The position numbers and the translations under genes were made by a program. Shown here piece after piece: positions 8,327 through 17,294 of a DNA stretch of 42,862 nt. The notes beneath the pieces were generated by a model. That model searched no databases and was not told the DNA's origin. It saw only the letters and a program-made list of their open reading frames with translations. How positions within the stretch are numbered: position 1 is the stretch's first letter; the number at the start of each line of letters is the position of its first letter. The stretch lies in contig JAEUHQ010000105.1 of assembly GCA_016794565.1 (NCBI GenBank), forward strand, positions 1-42,862, in the 5' to 3' direction. This DNA is from Planctomycetota bacterium (lineage in GTDB: Bacteria; Planctomycetota; UBA1135; UBA2386).

Positions 8327-9235
8327 TCAGCGACCCGGGGTCGCCGCCCGCTCGGCGGACAGTTCCCGGAAGCGCGGCAGCTCGGCCAGCGACCGCCAGG
8401 CGTCCGCTTCGTCACGAAGCAGGCGCCTCACCTCGGCGGGCACGACCTTGCTGACTCGCTCCAGCAACTGAAGGCTCGTATCGACCTCGCCCCGACGCAA
8501 CTTGAGGCGTGCGAGGTGGTAATCCGCGATCGGGACCGCGCTCGAGGCCCGGACCAGCGCGGCTTCGGCCTTGTCGTCGTGCCCGAGCGCCAGGTACTCG
8601 ATGCCGGCTTGCAGCGATGCCATCGGAGCCACGGCCGTGTCGCGCACGACCTGGTCGAGGCGCTTCTCCGCGTCGACGCGCCGGCCGAGCTGGCGGAGGA
8701 TCGTTGCCTCTTCCAGAGACCGCTGCGGGCCGAACCGGGCGTCGAGGGCGGCCGCCGCGGCCGCGAACACTTCGAGCGCCTCGGCGCGGTGCCCCGCCTG
8801 CGCGAGCACGCGCGCCCGGTTGAACACCAGCACGTCCCGCTGTTCGTCCCCGCAATCCGCGCACTGCAGGGCACGGGCATAGGCGGCCGAGGCCCCCTCG
8901 TAGTCGCCGCGCAGCATGCGCGCAAAACCCTGGAACTCCGCCGTCACGGCCTTGCCGGGCTCGAGGCGCTCGACGATCTCGAGGCTCTTCTCCGCGTCGG
9001 CGATCATCGCGGCGCGCGAAGACAGCTCGACGCCGTCCTTGTCCTTCGGCGGGATCGCGTGCGCGAGGCGGAGCTGCACGTCGGCGCTGCTGAGCAACGT
9101 CACGACGTCCGCCTCGCTGCGCTTCGTCGCCCATGCGACACCGAGTCCGCCGAGCAGCAGCGCGGCGGTGCCGTAGAGCAGGACGCGCCGCGTGAACTCG
9201 GACAAGCCGCCCCCGTGGTCGTCGTGATCAGCCAC
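8327..9235 (-). CDS. membrane-anchored TPR protein in the pilus cluster
   Basis: A 302-residue protein with a short charged N-terminus, a single membrane helix (about 18-37, VLLYGTAALLLGGLGVAWA) and helical repeats of TPR type after it (for example VFNRARVLAQAGHRAEALEVFAAA, and LQAGIEYLALGHDDKAEAAL). It is likely in the inner membrane with its repeats in the periplasm, which fits an assembly or scaffolding factor. The start is a GTG at 9235 that overlaps the end of pilC by 8 bp, so the two are translationally coupled. It resembles no catalytic family. The position between pilC and the prepilins suggests a role in pilus assembly or pilin handling, by inference only. Confidence 0.8.
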   Translation of the reverse strand: MADHDDHGGGLSEFTRRVLLYGTAALLLGGLGVAWATKRSEADVVTLLSSADVQLRLAHAIPPKDKDGVELSSRAAMIADAEKSLEIVERLEPGKAVTAEFQGFARMLRGDYEGASAAYARALQCADCGDEQRDVLVFNRARVLAQAGHRAEALEVFAAAAAALDARFGPQRSLEEATILRQLGRRVDAEKRLDQVVRDTAVAPMASLQAGIEYLALGHDDKAEAALVRASSAVPIADYHLARLKLRRGEVDTSLQLLERVSKVVPAEVRRLLRDEADAWRSLAELPRFRELSAERAATPGR

Positions 9236-10475
9236 CGGCGAGCTTCTCCTGCAGCTTGAAGATCGGCAGGAAGACCGCGAGCACGATGCCGCCGACGATG
9301 ATGCCCATGACCGCGATCATGATCGGCTCGATCATCGACGTGAGGCCCTTGACCTCGGCCTCGACCTGCTGGTCGTAGAACTCGGCGATCTTCTCGAGCA
9401 GCGCGTCGAGCGCGCCCGACCGCTCGCCGATCGCCATCATCTTCGTGACCATCGGCGGGAAGACCGTCGACTTCGAGAACGGGTCGGAGAGGCTCTCGCC
9501 GTTGCGCACGCTGTCGCGGGCGCTGTCGACGATGCGCGAGATCACGAGGTTGCCCGACGTGTCGGACACGATCTCCATCGCGCCGAGGATCGGCACACCG
9601 CTCTTCACCAGCGTCGAGAACGTGCGCGCGAACCGCGACAGCGCGACCTTCTTGAACAGCACGCCGAACACGGGCACGCGCAGCATCACTGCGTCCTTCA
9701 CGAAGGCGCCCTTCGGCGTCTTGCAGACCATCTTCAGGGCGAAGAAGACCGCGCCCATGCCGCCGAAGATCAGGTACCAGTAGTCGCGCATGAAGAACGC
9801 GATGTCCATGATGAACACCGTCAGGCCCGGCAGCTCGACCTCGAGCGATTCGAACACCGGCTTGAACGACGGCACGATGCCGATCATCAGGAAGCTCGCG
9901 ATGCCGATGACGAGCACCAAGCTGATGACCGGGTAGGTCATCGCCGACTTGATCTCGCTGCGCAGGTGCGCCGCCGCTTCGAGGTACTCGGCGAGGCGCG
10001 TCAGGATGATGTCGATCTGACCGGACACTTCGCCGGCGCGGATCATGCTGACGTAGATGTGCGAGAAGACCCTCTTGTGCGGCTCGAGCGCCTTGCTGAG
10101 GTCCGAACCGCTGCGGATGTCGCTGACCACCTTGTCGAGGCAGAACGCGAAGCCCGGCGACTCGGCCTGATCGGCCAGGATCTCGAGCGCTTCGAGCATC
10201 GGGATACCGGCGCCGAGCATCGTCGACAGCTGCCGCGTGAAGACCTCGAGCTCGCCCTTGCGAACCGAGGACTTCTTCGCCACGCCGCGCCTCTTGCCCT
10301 TCTTGCCGCCGCCGCCGAACCAGGATCCGAATCCGCCCGACTTGGTCACCTCGACCGGAGTCAGGTTGCGCCGACGGAGATCGGCGACCGCGTCGGCCTG
10401 CGAGTCGGCCGTGATGGCGCCCTTGACCACCTTGCCCGCGATGTCCTTCGCCTCGTACTTGAACTTCGTTGCCAT
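9228..10475 (-). CDS. pilC: type IV pilus/type II secretion inner-membrane platform protein (PilC/GspF)
   Basis: A 415-residue polytopic membrane protein with two GspF-type repeats (about residues 75-200 and 280-400) and membrane segments at about 175-195, 220-245 and 380-405. The N-terminal domain begins with FKYEAKDIAGKVVKG. Motifs such as FTRQLSTMLGAGIPMLEALEIL and FARTFSTLVKSGVPILGAMEIV are the paired GspF signatures. It connects the assembly ATPase to the growing filament. The start is the ATG at 10475, 61 bp after the pilB stop; a 7-bp hairpin is in that gap. Residues 47-70 are Gly/Lys-rich (GGGGKKGKRRG), a flexible linker between the N-terminal and first F domains. Confidence 0.95.
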   Translation of the reverse strand: MATKFKYEAKDIAGKVVKGAITADSQADAVADLRRRNLTPVEVTKSGGFGSWFGGGGKKGKRRGVAKKSSVRKGELEVFTRQLSTMLGAGIPMLEALEILADQAESPGFAFCLDKVVSDIRSGSDLSKALEPHKRVFSHIYVSMIRAGEVSGQIDIILTRLAEYLEAAAHLRSEIKSAMTYPVISLVLVIGIASFLMIGIVPSFKPVFESLEVELPGLTVFIMDIAFFMRDYWYLIFGGMGAVFFALKMVCKTPKGAFVKDAVMLRVPVFGVLFKKVALSRFARTFSTLVKSGVPILGAMEIVSDTSGNLVISRIVDSARDSVRNGESLSDPFSKSTVFPPMVTKMMAIGERSGALDALLEKIAEFYDQQVEAEVKGLTSMIEPIMIAVMGIIVGGIVLAVFLPIFKLQEKLAGG

Positions 10476-10514
10476 GTTCCCCGTGTCCTTCGTTCCGTGT
10501 GCCCGTGGGGGCGT

Positions 10515-10531
10515 CGCGGCCCGGGGCCGCG
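10515..10531 (-). other. intercistronic hairpin between pilB and pilC
   Basis: CGCGGCC (10515-10521) and GGCCGCG (10525-10531) are perfect reverse complements around a 3-nt CGG loop, between the pilB stop (10537) and pilC start (10475). No T-run follows. It may be an mRNA processing or stabilising element; a high-GC chance palindrome cannot be excluded. Confidence 0.3.
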
Positions 10532-10536
10532 CGCCG

Positions 10537-12243
10537 TCAGTCGGCCATCGTCGAGGCCTCGACTTCCTGAAGACTGGTCTTGCCGCGGAACGCGTTCAGC
10601 AGGCCGGTGCGACGCAGCGTGAGCATGCCCTCGGCCAGCGCCTGCTTCTTGATGTCCGCGATGTGCGCGCGCTCGACGACCATGCGTTTGATCGCCTCCG
10701 ACATGCGCATCGTCTCGAGCAGCGCGAATCGGCCCTTGTAGCCGTTGTTGCAGCGAGGGCACCCGGCGGGCTCGTAGACCTCCATCGGGTTCTCGAAGTC
10801 CGACTCGATCGCGCCGAGGCGCAGGAGCACGTCCTTCGGGATGTCCGCGCGCTTCTTGCAGTTCGCGCAGAGCTTGCGGCCCAGGCGCTGGGCGCAGATC
10901 AGCAGCGTCGAGCTCGCGACCATGAACGGGTCCATGCCCATGTCGACCATGCGTGTGATGGTCGACGGCGCGTCGTTCGTATGGAGCGTGCTCAGCACCT
11001 GGTGGCCCGTGAGTGCGGCCTTGACCGCGATCTCGAGAGTCTCGTGGTCACGGATTTCGCCGAGCAGCACGACGTCGGGGTCCTGACGCAGGATCGAGCG
11101 CAGCGCCCCGCCGAACGTCAGCCCCGCCTTCGGATTGACCGGCACCTGGTTGATGCCTTCGAGCTGGTACTCGACGGGATCCTCGACCGTGACCAGGTTG
11201 ATGTCCGGCGCGGCGATGTGCTTCACCGCGGAGTAGAGCGTGGTCGACTTGCCAGAACCCGTCGGACCGGTGACGAGGATCATCCCGTAGGGCTGCGCAC
11301 AGGCCCACAGGTAGTCCTCCATCGCCTTCGGCTCGAAACCCAGCGACTTGATGTCGAGGGCCAGATTGCTGGAGTCGAGGATGCGGAACACGGTCTTCTC
11401 GCCCCAGACGACCGGCAGGATCGACACGCGGAAGTCGACCGCCTTGTGGCCGATCTTCATCTGGAACTTGCCGTCCTGCGGCTTGCGCTTCTCGGCGATG
11501 TCCAGCTTGGACATGATCTTGATGCGCGACGTGATGTTGTTCTGCATGCGCTTGGGCAGCGACATCGCCTCGTAGAGGCAGCCGTCCTTGCGGTAGCGAA
11601 CGATCACCTTCTTCTCGAACGGCTCGATGTGGATGTCGGACGCGCCCGTGTTGCACGCATCCAGGATCATCTTGTTGACGAGCTTGACGATCGGTGAGTC
11701 CTCGTCACTGATCGCGGACAGGTCGGTGCTGTCCTCCTCGACGTCGGTCTCCTTCAGCTCGACGTCGGCGTCGTCGAAGGACCCGAGGATGCCGTCGACG
11801 CTCTCGGTCTCCTTCTGGTAGCCCTTGCCGCGGATCTTCTCGATCTCCTCGGCGGTGCTCACCACGATGCGGAGCTGACAACCCGTGATGATCCGGATGT
11901 CGTCGAGCTTCAGCACGTCGAACGGGTTCGCGACGGCGACCGTGATGATCGTGCCGATCCGATCCACGGGGAAGATGCAGTACTCGCGCGCCACGTCTTC
12001 GGGCACGGACTCGAGCACTTCCTTGTTCACCGTCAGCTTCGACAGATCGATCGGCGGCACGTTCGCCGCCTTGGCGATCAACGCGACGAGCTCCGCCTCG
12101 GTCGCCACGCCCTTCTTGACGAGGACCTCCGTGAACGGCCGCTTCTCCTGGAGCGACTCGTTCAGCAGGGCCTCGCCCGCCGTGGCGTCGAGTTTGCCAG
12201 CCTTCTCGAGGATGGCGCGGAGCTTCTTCGCGAACTGCGTCAT
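10537..12243 (-). CDS. pilB: type IV pilus assembly ATPase (PilB/GspE)
   Basis: A 568-residue AAA-type secretion ATPase. The N-terminal MshEN-like domain (about 1-140) contains FPVDRIGTIITVAVANPFD. The core has Walker A GPTGSGKS (326-333), the Asp box around EDPVEYQLEG, Walker B RQDPDVVLLGEIRD (386-399) and the His box TGHQVLSTLHTND (412-424). A four-Cys zinc site is formed by C459, C462, C495 and C498 (CANC and CPRC). Residues 145-180 are an acidic linker (DGILGSFDDAD, DVEEDSTDL). It powers filament extension. The start is the ATG at 12243, 3 bp after the pilT stop. The tetracysteine and MshEN layout favour PilB over PilT. Confidence 0.96.
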   Translation of the reverse strand: MTQFAKKLRAILEKAGKLDATAGEALLNESLQEKRPFTEVLVKKGVATEAELVALIAKAANVPPIDLSKLTVNKEVLESVPEDVAREYCIFPVDRIGTIITVAVANPFDVLKLDDIRIITGCQLRIVVSTAEEIEKIRGKGYQKETESVDGILGSFDDADVELKETDVEEDSTDLSAISDEDSPIVKLVNKMILDACNTGASDIHIEPFEKKVIVRYRKDGCLYEAMSLPKRMQNNITSRIKIMSKLDIAEKRKPQDGKFQMKIGHKAVDFRVSILPVVWGEKTVFRILDSSNLALDIKSLGFEPKAMEDYLWACAQPYGMILVTGPTGSGKSTTLYSAVKHIAAPDINLVTVEDPVEYQLEGINQVPVNPKAGLTFGGALRSILRQDPDVVLLGEIRDHETLEIAVKAALTGHQVLSTLHTNDAPSTITRMVDMGMDPFMVASSTLLICAQRLGRKLCANCKKRADIPKDVLLRLGAIESDFENPMEVYEPAGCPRCNNGYKGRFALLETMRMSEAIKRMVVERAHIADIKKQALAEGMLTLRRTGLLNAFRGKTSLQEVEASTMAD

Positions 12244-12246
12244 GGG

Positions 12247-13344
12247 TCAGCGCGCGAGGGGCTTGCGCATGCCGGTGCCGCCGGCGCGCTCCATGAGTCG
12301 CTGGAAGTCGGCTTCGTCCGAAGTGTGCTCGAGGGCGTCCTCGTAGCTGATCGTGCCCGAGCGGTAGAGCTCGAACAGCGACTGGTTCATGGTGCGCATG
12401 CCGACCGAGCCGCCGGTCTGGATCGTCGACATGATCTGGTGCGACTTGTTGTCGCGGATGAGCGCCCGGATCGCCGGGTTGACGATCATGATCTCGGAGG
12501 CGAGCGCACGACCCTTGCCGTGGATCCGCGGGACGAGCTGCTGGCACAACACGGCCTGCAGCGTGAACGACAGCATCGTGCGGATCTGCTGCTGCTGGTG
12601 CGCCGGGAAGACGTCGACGATGCGGTTGACGGTCTGCTGCACGTCGGAGGTGTGGAGCGTCGCGAACGTCAGGTGGCCCGTCTCGGCGAGCGTCAGCGCC
12701 GCCTCGATCGTCTCGAGGTCGCGCATTTCGCCGACGAGCACGATGTCGGGGTCCTGACGCAGCACGGACTTCAACGCCTTCGAGAAGCCGTGCGTGTCGC
12801 CGCCGACTTCACGCTGGTTGACGAGACAGCTCTTGTTCCGGTGGAGGAACTCGATCGGGTCCTCGATGGTGACGATGTGGCTCTGCCGCGTCTCGTTGAG
12901 GTAGTTCACCATCGACGCGAGGGTGGTCGACTTGCCGGAGCCCGTCGAGCCCGTGCACAGCACGAGGCCGCGCGGCAGGTTGCAGATCCACTCGCAGACC
13001 TTGGTCGGCAGACCGATCGTCTGGAAGTCGTAGACCTCGAACGGAATGACGCGGAGCACCGCGGCGACCGAGCCGCGTTGGATGAACGCGTTGGTTCGGA
13101 AGCGCCCCAGGTTCGACACACCGAAGGAGAAGTCGATCTCGAGGTTCTTCTCGAACTTCGCGACCTGGTCGGCACCGATGACGGAGTAGACGAGTTTCTT
13201 CGTCGCCTCCGGCATCAGAGGTTCGTACTCCGTGTCGACCAGCTTCCCGTCGATGCGGATCTTGGGCGGCGCGCCCACGGAGATGTGCAAGTCGGATCCG
13301 CCGCGCTGAACCATGAGGTTCAGCAGTTCTTCCATCGACACCAT
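12247..13344 (-). CDS. pilT: type IV pilus retraction ATPase (PilT)
   Basis: A 365-residue retraction ATPase. The N-terminal PilT signature MEELLNLMVQRGGSDLHISVG is followed by Walker A GSTGSGKST (132-140), IEDPIEFLH, Walker B RQDPDIVLVGEMRDLETI and the His box TGHLTFATLHTSD. The C-terminal AIRALIRDNK matches the AIRNLIRE motif needed for retraction in other bacteria, and GMRTMNQSL is kept. Having pilT next to pilB indicates a retractable type IV pilus rather than only a secretion system. It is first in the pilus transcription unit, with a 170-bp leader back to the EF-G-like gene; the ATG at 13344 is used, with GGAG upstream. Confidence 0.96.
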   Translation of the reverse strand: MVSMEELLNLMVQRGGSDLHISVGAPPKIRIDGKLVDTEYEPLMPEATKKLVYSVIGADQVAKFEKNLEIDFSFGVSNLGRFRTNAFIQRGSVAAVLRVIPFEVYDFQTIGLPTKVCEWICNLPRGLVLCTGSTGSGKSTTLASMVNYLNETRQSHIVTIEDPIEFLHRNKSCLVNQREVGGDTHGFSKALKSVLRQDPDIVLVGEMRDLETIEAALTLAETGHLTFATLHTSDVQQTVNRIVDVFPAHQQQQIRTMLSFTLQAVLCQQLVPRIHGKGRALASEIMIVNPAIRALIRDNKSHQIMSTIQTGGSVGMRTMNQSLFELYRSGTISYEDALEHTSDEADFQRLMERAGGTGMRKPLAR

Positions 13345-13365
13345 CGTGAGGCACTCCTGTGCTGT

Positions 13366-13382
13366 CCCGTCGCCACGACGGG
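13366..13382 (-). other. hairpin in the leader of the pilT operon
   Basis: CCCGTCG (13366-13372) pairs with CGACGGG (13376-13382) around a 3-nt CCA loop, about 20 nt upstream of the pilT ATG on the minus strand. It is close to the Shine-Dalgarno region (CAGGAG) and could tune translation. There is no direct proof; the stem is short and GC-rich. Confidence 0.3.
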
Positions 13383-13513
13383 GTGTCCGGGTCTATCGGA
13401 CGGCACAGGGTGCGGGATTGAGGCGAGGGTCGCCGCGCCCGCTTCGGGACGGTCCGGCGCTTCCCTGTCGAAGAAAGCCACAGCGCGTCCCGGCCCTCGG
13501 GGCGGCCGGTGCG

Positions 13514-15547
13514 CTAGTGCGCGGCGTGGTGCTGCTCGACGATCGCGCGGCGCTTGTGGACGATCTCGGCCTGGAGATTCGGCGGCACGGCCTCGTAGTG
13601 CGAGAACTTCATCGCGAACGAGCCCTCGCCGGCGGTGATCGAACGGAGTTGGGTCGAGTAGTCCAGCATCGAAGCGAGCGGGCACTGCGCCGTGATCGTC
13701 TGCAGCCCTTCCTGGGTCTCCATGCCGGACATGCGGCCGCGGCTCGAAGACAGGTTGCCGGCGACGTCGCCGGTGAAGCGCTCGGGCACCTGGATCGTGA
13801 CGTCCATGATCGGTTCGAGCAGGATCGGCCTGGCCTTGGCGAAGCCGTCACGGACGGCAGCTTCCCCCGCGATCTGGAAGCTCAGCTGGTCGCTGTCGAC
13901 GTCGTGGAACTTGCCGTCGTGCACTTCGACCTGGACGTCGACGACGGGGAAACCGGCGAGGGCGCCTCGCGCCATGAACTTGCGGGCGCCCTTCTCGACC
14001 TCGGGGATGAACTGGCGCGGGATCGAGCCGCCGACGACCGAGTCCTTGAACTCGAAGCCCTCGCCGTGCTGTCGCGGCGCCACGCGCAGGTAGACCTCGG
14101 CGAACTGACCGCGACCGCCCGTCTGCTTCTTGTGCCGGTGATGGCCCTCGGACCGCGCAGTGATCGTCTCGCGGTACGGGATCGTCGGTGGGCCATGGTC
14201 GACGTCGACCTGGTGCCGGCGATGCAGACGATGGAACTGCACTTCGAGATGGATGGGGCTCATGCCCGTCAGCAGGAACTCGCCGGTCTCCTTGTCGCGA
14301 CTGTGGTGCAGCGTCGGGTCCTCGATCGCGAGCTTCTCGACCGCGTGGCCGATCTTCTGTTCGTCACCGCGCGCCTTCGGCCAGATGTGCCGGGAGTAGG
14401 TCGGCTCGGGGTACTTCGGACGGTCGAACTGCAGCTTGCCGTTCTCCGCGGTCACCGTGTCGCCGAGCGCCAGGTCCTCGATCTTGCTGACCGCGAACAG
14501 GTCGCCGGTGCCGATCGCGCCGACCTCCTTCGTGTCCTTGCCGTGCACCTCGAGCAGGTGCGCCACCTTCAGGACCTTGCCGCTGCGCACGTCGGCGATC
14601 GTCTGGTCCTTCTTCAGGCTGCCGCGGAAGCACCGCAGGTAGGTCAGCCGGCCGACGTACGGGTCCGACACGATCTTCCACACCTTCGCTGCGAACGGCC
14701 CGTCGTCCGGCTCGACCAGCTCGGTCGGCACGTCGCTGTCGGGCTTGCTCGCGCCGCGCGGTCCGAAGCACGTCGGCGACGGGAAGTGCATCTGCACGAA
14801 CTCGCAGAACTGCTCGAGCCCGAGGCCGCGGTTCGGGCAGACCGCGAACACCGGCACGAGCTTGCCGCGCGCGACGGCGCGGCGCAGGTTCTGCTCGAAC
14901 TCGTCGGGCGCGAGGTGGCCCTGTTCGAGGTAGTGCTCCATCAACGTGTCGTCGACCTCGGCCTCGTCCTCCTCGATCATGTCGTGGTACTTCGTCGCAT
15001 CCGGACCCTCGTTGTGGGTCACGGCGTGCACCGACTTGAACTGACCGCCCGTCGCATTCGGGTAGGTCACCGGAACCACTGCGTGACCGAAGGCCGCGCG
15101 CAGCTCGGCGACGATCTTGTCGAAGCTCGTGTTGTCGTGGTCGAGATGCGTCACGACGACGGCCCGACCGCAGCCTCGCGTGGCGGCGTGCTTCCAGAGC
15201 TGCCGCGCATGGAAGGTGAGCCCGGTCGTGGCGTTCACCACGAGGCACGCAGTCTCGACGACATCCATGGCGGAGATCGCTTCGGCGACGAAGTCGGGGT
15301 GCCCCGGCGTGTCGATCACGTTCAGGCGGACGGCCCCGACCGGGATCCGGAAGGCGTGCGCGGACAGGGTCTGTTTGCGGTCGCGCTCCTCGGGCTCCGT
15401 GTTGCTGATGCTCGAGCCGTCCGCCGTGCTGCCGAGACGCGTCACGAGCTTGGTGTGGAACGCGATCGCGTCGAGCAGAGCCGTTTTGCCCGAGTGTCCG
15501 TGGCCGACGAGGGCCACGTTGCGAATGTCATCCTGGGGACGAGCCAT
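13514..15547 (-). CDS. elongation factor G-like GTPase (EF-G paralogue)
   Basis: A 677-residue translational GTPase of the EF-G-like (EF-G2) type. G1 is GHGHSGKT (15-22), G3 is DTPGHPDF (79-86) with the catalytic His of DTPGH kept, but the G4 base-specifying NKxD is replaced by THLD (133-136). The usual ERGITI switch is also changed (ERDRKQTL). Domains II to V follow, with an HHRHKKQTGGRGQFAEVYL stretch typical of this subfamily and domain-V residues near the C-terminus. EF-G-like proteins are not the main translocase; some reverse ribosome stalling or have other ribosome roles. The canonical fusA is not in this window. The start at ATG 15547 has GGAG 6 nt upstream. It is downstream of pyrH by 198 bp. 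Confidence 0.9.
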   Translation of the reverse strand: MARPQDDIRNVALVGHGHSGKTALLDAIAFHTKLVTRLGSTADGSSISNTEPEERDRKQTLSAHAFRIPVGAVRLNVIDTPGHPDFVAEAISAMDVVETACLVVNATTGLTFHARQLWKHAATRGCGRAVVVTHLDHDNTSFDKIVAELRAAFGHAVVPVTYPNATGGQFKSVHAVTHNEGPDATKYHDMIEEDEAEVDDTLMEHYLEQGHLAPDEFEQNLRRAVARGKLVPVFAVCPNRGLGLEQFCEFVQMHFPSPTCFGPRGASKPDSDVPTELVEPDDGPFAAKVWKIVSDPYVGRLTYLRCFRGSLKKDQTIADVRSGKVLKVAHLLEVHGKDTKEVGAIGTGDLFAVSKIEDLALGDTVTAENGKLQFDRPKYPEPTYSRHIWPKARGDEQKIGHAVEKLAIEDPTLHHSRDKETGEFLLTGMSPIHLEVQFHRLHRRHQVDVDHGPPTIPYRETITARSEGHHRHKKQTGGRGQFAEVYLRVAPRQHGEGFEFKDSVVGGSIPRQFIPEVEKGARKFMARGALAGFPVVDVQVEVHDGKFHDVDSDQLSFQIAGEAAVRDGFAKARPILLEPIMDVTIQVPERFTGDVAGNLSSSRGRMSGMETQEGLQTITAQCPLASMLDYSTQLRSITAGEGSFAMKFSHYEAVPPNLQAEIVHKRRAIVEQHHAAH

Positions 15548-15745
15548 GGGTCACTCCGTGAGGGAAGAGGGATTCCCAGGACCGCGGAGCGACCCGCCGG
15601 AGACCAGGCCGACGGGAGTCCCGAGGCGCTGAGGGTGCCGCCCTTCTACCCCCGGAGCCGAAGGCGAGGAAGGTCCGCCTTCCGGCCCACCCGAAGTGCG
15701 AACGCAGGGCGCCCACCGGCCGCCGCGCCGCGGATCAGCCCCGGC

Positions 15746-16477
15746 TCACACGACCCAGGTGCCGATGTCGACGCCGCGCACCGCCCGCTCCATGTTCCCC
15801 TCGACGAACATGTCGAAGACCATGATGGGCATCTTGTTCTCCATGCACAGCGTGAACGCGGTGCGGTCCATCACGCGAAGGTCCCGCGCCAAGGCCTCCT
15901 GGAAGCCGATGCGGGTGAATCGGGTCGCCTTCGGGTCCTTCTTCGGATCGGCGGTGTAGACGCCGTCGACCTTCGTCGCCTTGAAGATCGCGTCGACGCC
16001 GAGTTCGGTCGCGCGCAGCGCCGCAGCGGTGTCGGTCGTGAAGTACGGGTTGCCGGTGCCGCCGGCGAGGATCACGACGCGCCCCTTCTCCAGGTGCCGG
16101 ATCACGCGGCGCCGGATGTAGGGCTCCATCATGGTCTTCATCTCGACCGCGCACGCGGCGCGCGTCGGCACGCCCGCGCGTTCGAGGGCGTCCTGCATCG
16201 CGAGCGCGTTGATCGCGGTCGCGAGCATTCCCATGTGGTCCGCCGTCGCGCGGTTGGTGCCGAGCTTGGCGAACTCGGCGCCGCGCAGCAGATTGCCGCC
16301 GCCGACGACGACCGCGACTTCGACGCCGAGCGCGTGCACCTTCGCGATCTGGTCGGCGACCGTCGCGACCACCGCCGGCGCCACGCCCGCCCCGTCCTCA
16401 CCGAGGCTCTCCCCGCTGATCTTCAGCAGGATGCGCTTGATGTGCGCGGGTGCAGTGGCGGCAGCGGCGTCCTTCAT
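15746..16477 (-). CDS. pyrH: uridylate (UMP) kinase
   Basis: A 243-residue amino-acid-kinase-fold UMP kinase that makes UDP from UMP. Visible motifs include ILLKISGESLG near the N-terminus, VVVGGGNLLRGAEF for nucleotide binding, ATADHMGMLATAINALAMQDAL, the GGTGNPYFTTDTAAALRA loop and KATKVDGVYTADPK. Length is normal for the bacterial hexameric enzyme. It lies 37 bp downstream of tsf, keeping the usual rpsB-tsf-pyrH order; frr, which usually follows, is not here, and an EF-G-like gene follows instead. The start is the ATG at 16477; no clear Shine-Dalgarno is seen. Confidence 0.97.
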   Translation of the reverse strand: MKDAAAATAPAHIKRILLKISGESLGEDGAGVAPAVVATVADQIAKVHALGVEVAVVVGGGNLLRGAEFAKLGTNRATADHMGMLATAINALAMQDALERAGVPTRAACAVEMKTMMEPYIRRRVIRHLEKGRVVILAGGTGNPYFTTDTAAALRATELGVDAIFKATKVDGVYTADPKKDPKATRFTRIGFQEALARDLRVMDRTAFTLCMENKMPIMVFDMFVEGNMERAVRGVDIGTWVV

Positions 16478-16514
16478 GGTGTTCGTTCGGGAATGCGGAT
16501 CTCGTCCCAGCCTC

Positions 16515-17135
16515 TCAGCCGCCGAGTTCCATGCGCACGAACCGGCGAACCTGGATGTTCTCGCCGATCTTGCCGACGAGTTCCGCGCGCATGTGCTCCA
16601 CGGAACGCGCCTCGCCTTGGCCGGTCGGGTCGACGTAGCCCGTCTCCATGAGACAGCGCTCGGCGAAGTACTTCTCCATGCGGCCCTCGACGGCCTTGTC
16701 GATCACGCTCTGGGGCTTGCCCTTCATCGTCTCCGCCGCCTGCTCGGTGACGAACGCGCGCTCCTTGGCGACGGCCGCCGGATCGACGCTGTCGCGGTTC
16801 AGGAACATCACCGGCGGGTTGCTCGCGGCAACCGTGAAGCAGACGCCCTTGCCGAACGCGTTGAACTGCTCGTTCTTCGCGACGAAGTCCGTCTCGCACA
16901 CGATCTCGACCATCACGGCGAGCTTGCCGTTGTGGTGCACGTAGCTGAACAGCTTGCCCTCCTTGACTTCGCGGCCAGAGGCCTTGTCGGCGAGTTGCTT
17001 GCCCTTCTTGCGGAGCACGTCCTTCGCCTTGTCGAAGTCACCGGCGGTCTCCTTCAGCGCCGACTTGCAGTCCATCATCGGGGCGCCCGTCATCTCGCGC
17101 AGGCGCGCGACCATCTTCGCGTCGATCTCGGTCAT
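16515..17135 (-). CDS. tsf: elongation factor Ts
   Basis: A 206-residue EF-Ts, the guanine-nucleotide exchange factor of EF-Tu. The N-terminal UBA-like part has LREMTGAPMMDCKSALKE and the exchange core has CETDFVAKNEQF. It is the short form seen in many non-proteobacterial groups, with a single core subdomain (about 200 residues rather than about 280). The C-terminal helices (MRAELVGKIGENIQVRRFVR) fit. The start is the ATG at 17135 with AGGA 8 nt upstream. It is 159 bp after rpsB on the same strand, with a stem-loop in the gap. Confidence 0.96.
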   Translation of the reverse strand: MTEIDAKMVARLREMTGAPMMDCKSALKETAGDFDKAKDVLRKKGKQLADKASGREVKEGKLFSYVHHNGKLAVMVEIVCETDFVAKNEQFNAFGKGVCFTVAASNPPVMFLNRDSVDPAAVAKERAFVTEQAAETMKGKPQSVIDKAVEGRMEKYFAERCLMETGYVDPTGQGEARSVEHMRAELVGKIGENIQVRRFVRMELGG

Positions 17136-17237
17136 GATTCTGATCCTAGGGTCTGGCTCGGTTCGGAGCGACCGCGGCGCCGCGGGAAGCGCAGCGCACG
17201 AGGCGATCGCGTGAGGGAAGGCGACGCGGTTCGCGCC

Positions 17238-17265
17238 GCCCGTCGCACGGTGCGCAGCGACGGGC
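17238..17265 (-). other. stem-loop between rpsB and tsf
   Basis: GCCCGTCGC (17238-17246) and GCGACGGGC (17257-17265) form a 9-bp perfect stem with a 10-nt loop, 30 nt beyond the rpsB stop. No T-tract follows on the minus strand, so a classic terminator is unlikely; a processing site, or a binding site for S2 in autoregulation as in other rpsB-tsf operons, are options. Confidence 0.4.
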
Positions 17266-17294
17266 CGAAAGGGGCCGCGACGCCGCGCGCGGGA

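Noticed and set aside
15570..15745. Short hairpin (GGAAGG/CCTTCC) between pyrH and the EF-G-like gene
   Set aside because: Six base pairs, no T-run, within GC-rich sequence; too weak to annotate as a terminator.
13313..16651. 1112-codon plus-strand frame opposite the EF-G-like and pyrH genes
   Set aside because: Antisense shadow across two well-identified genes and their intergenic gap.
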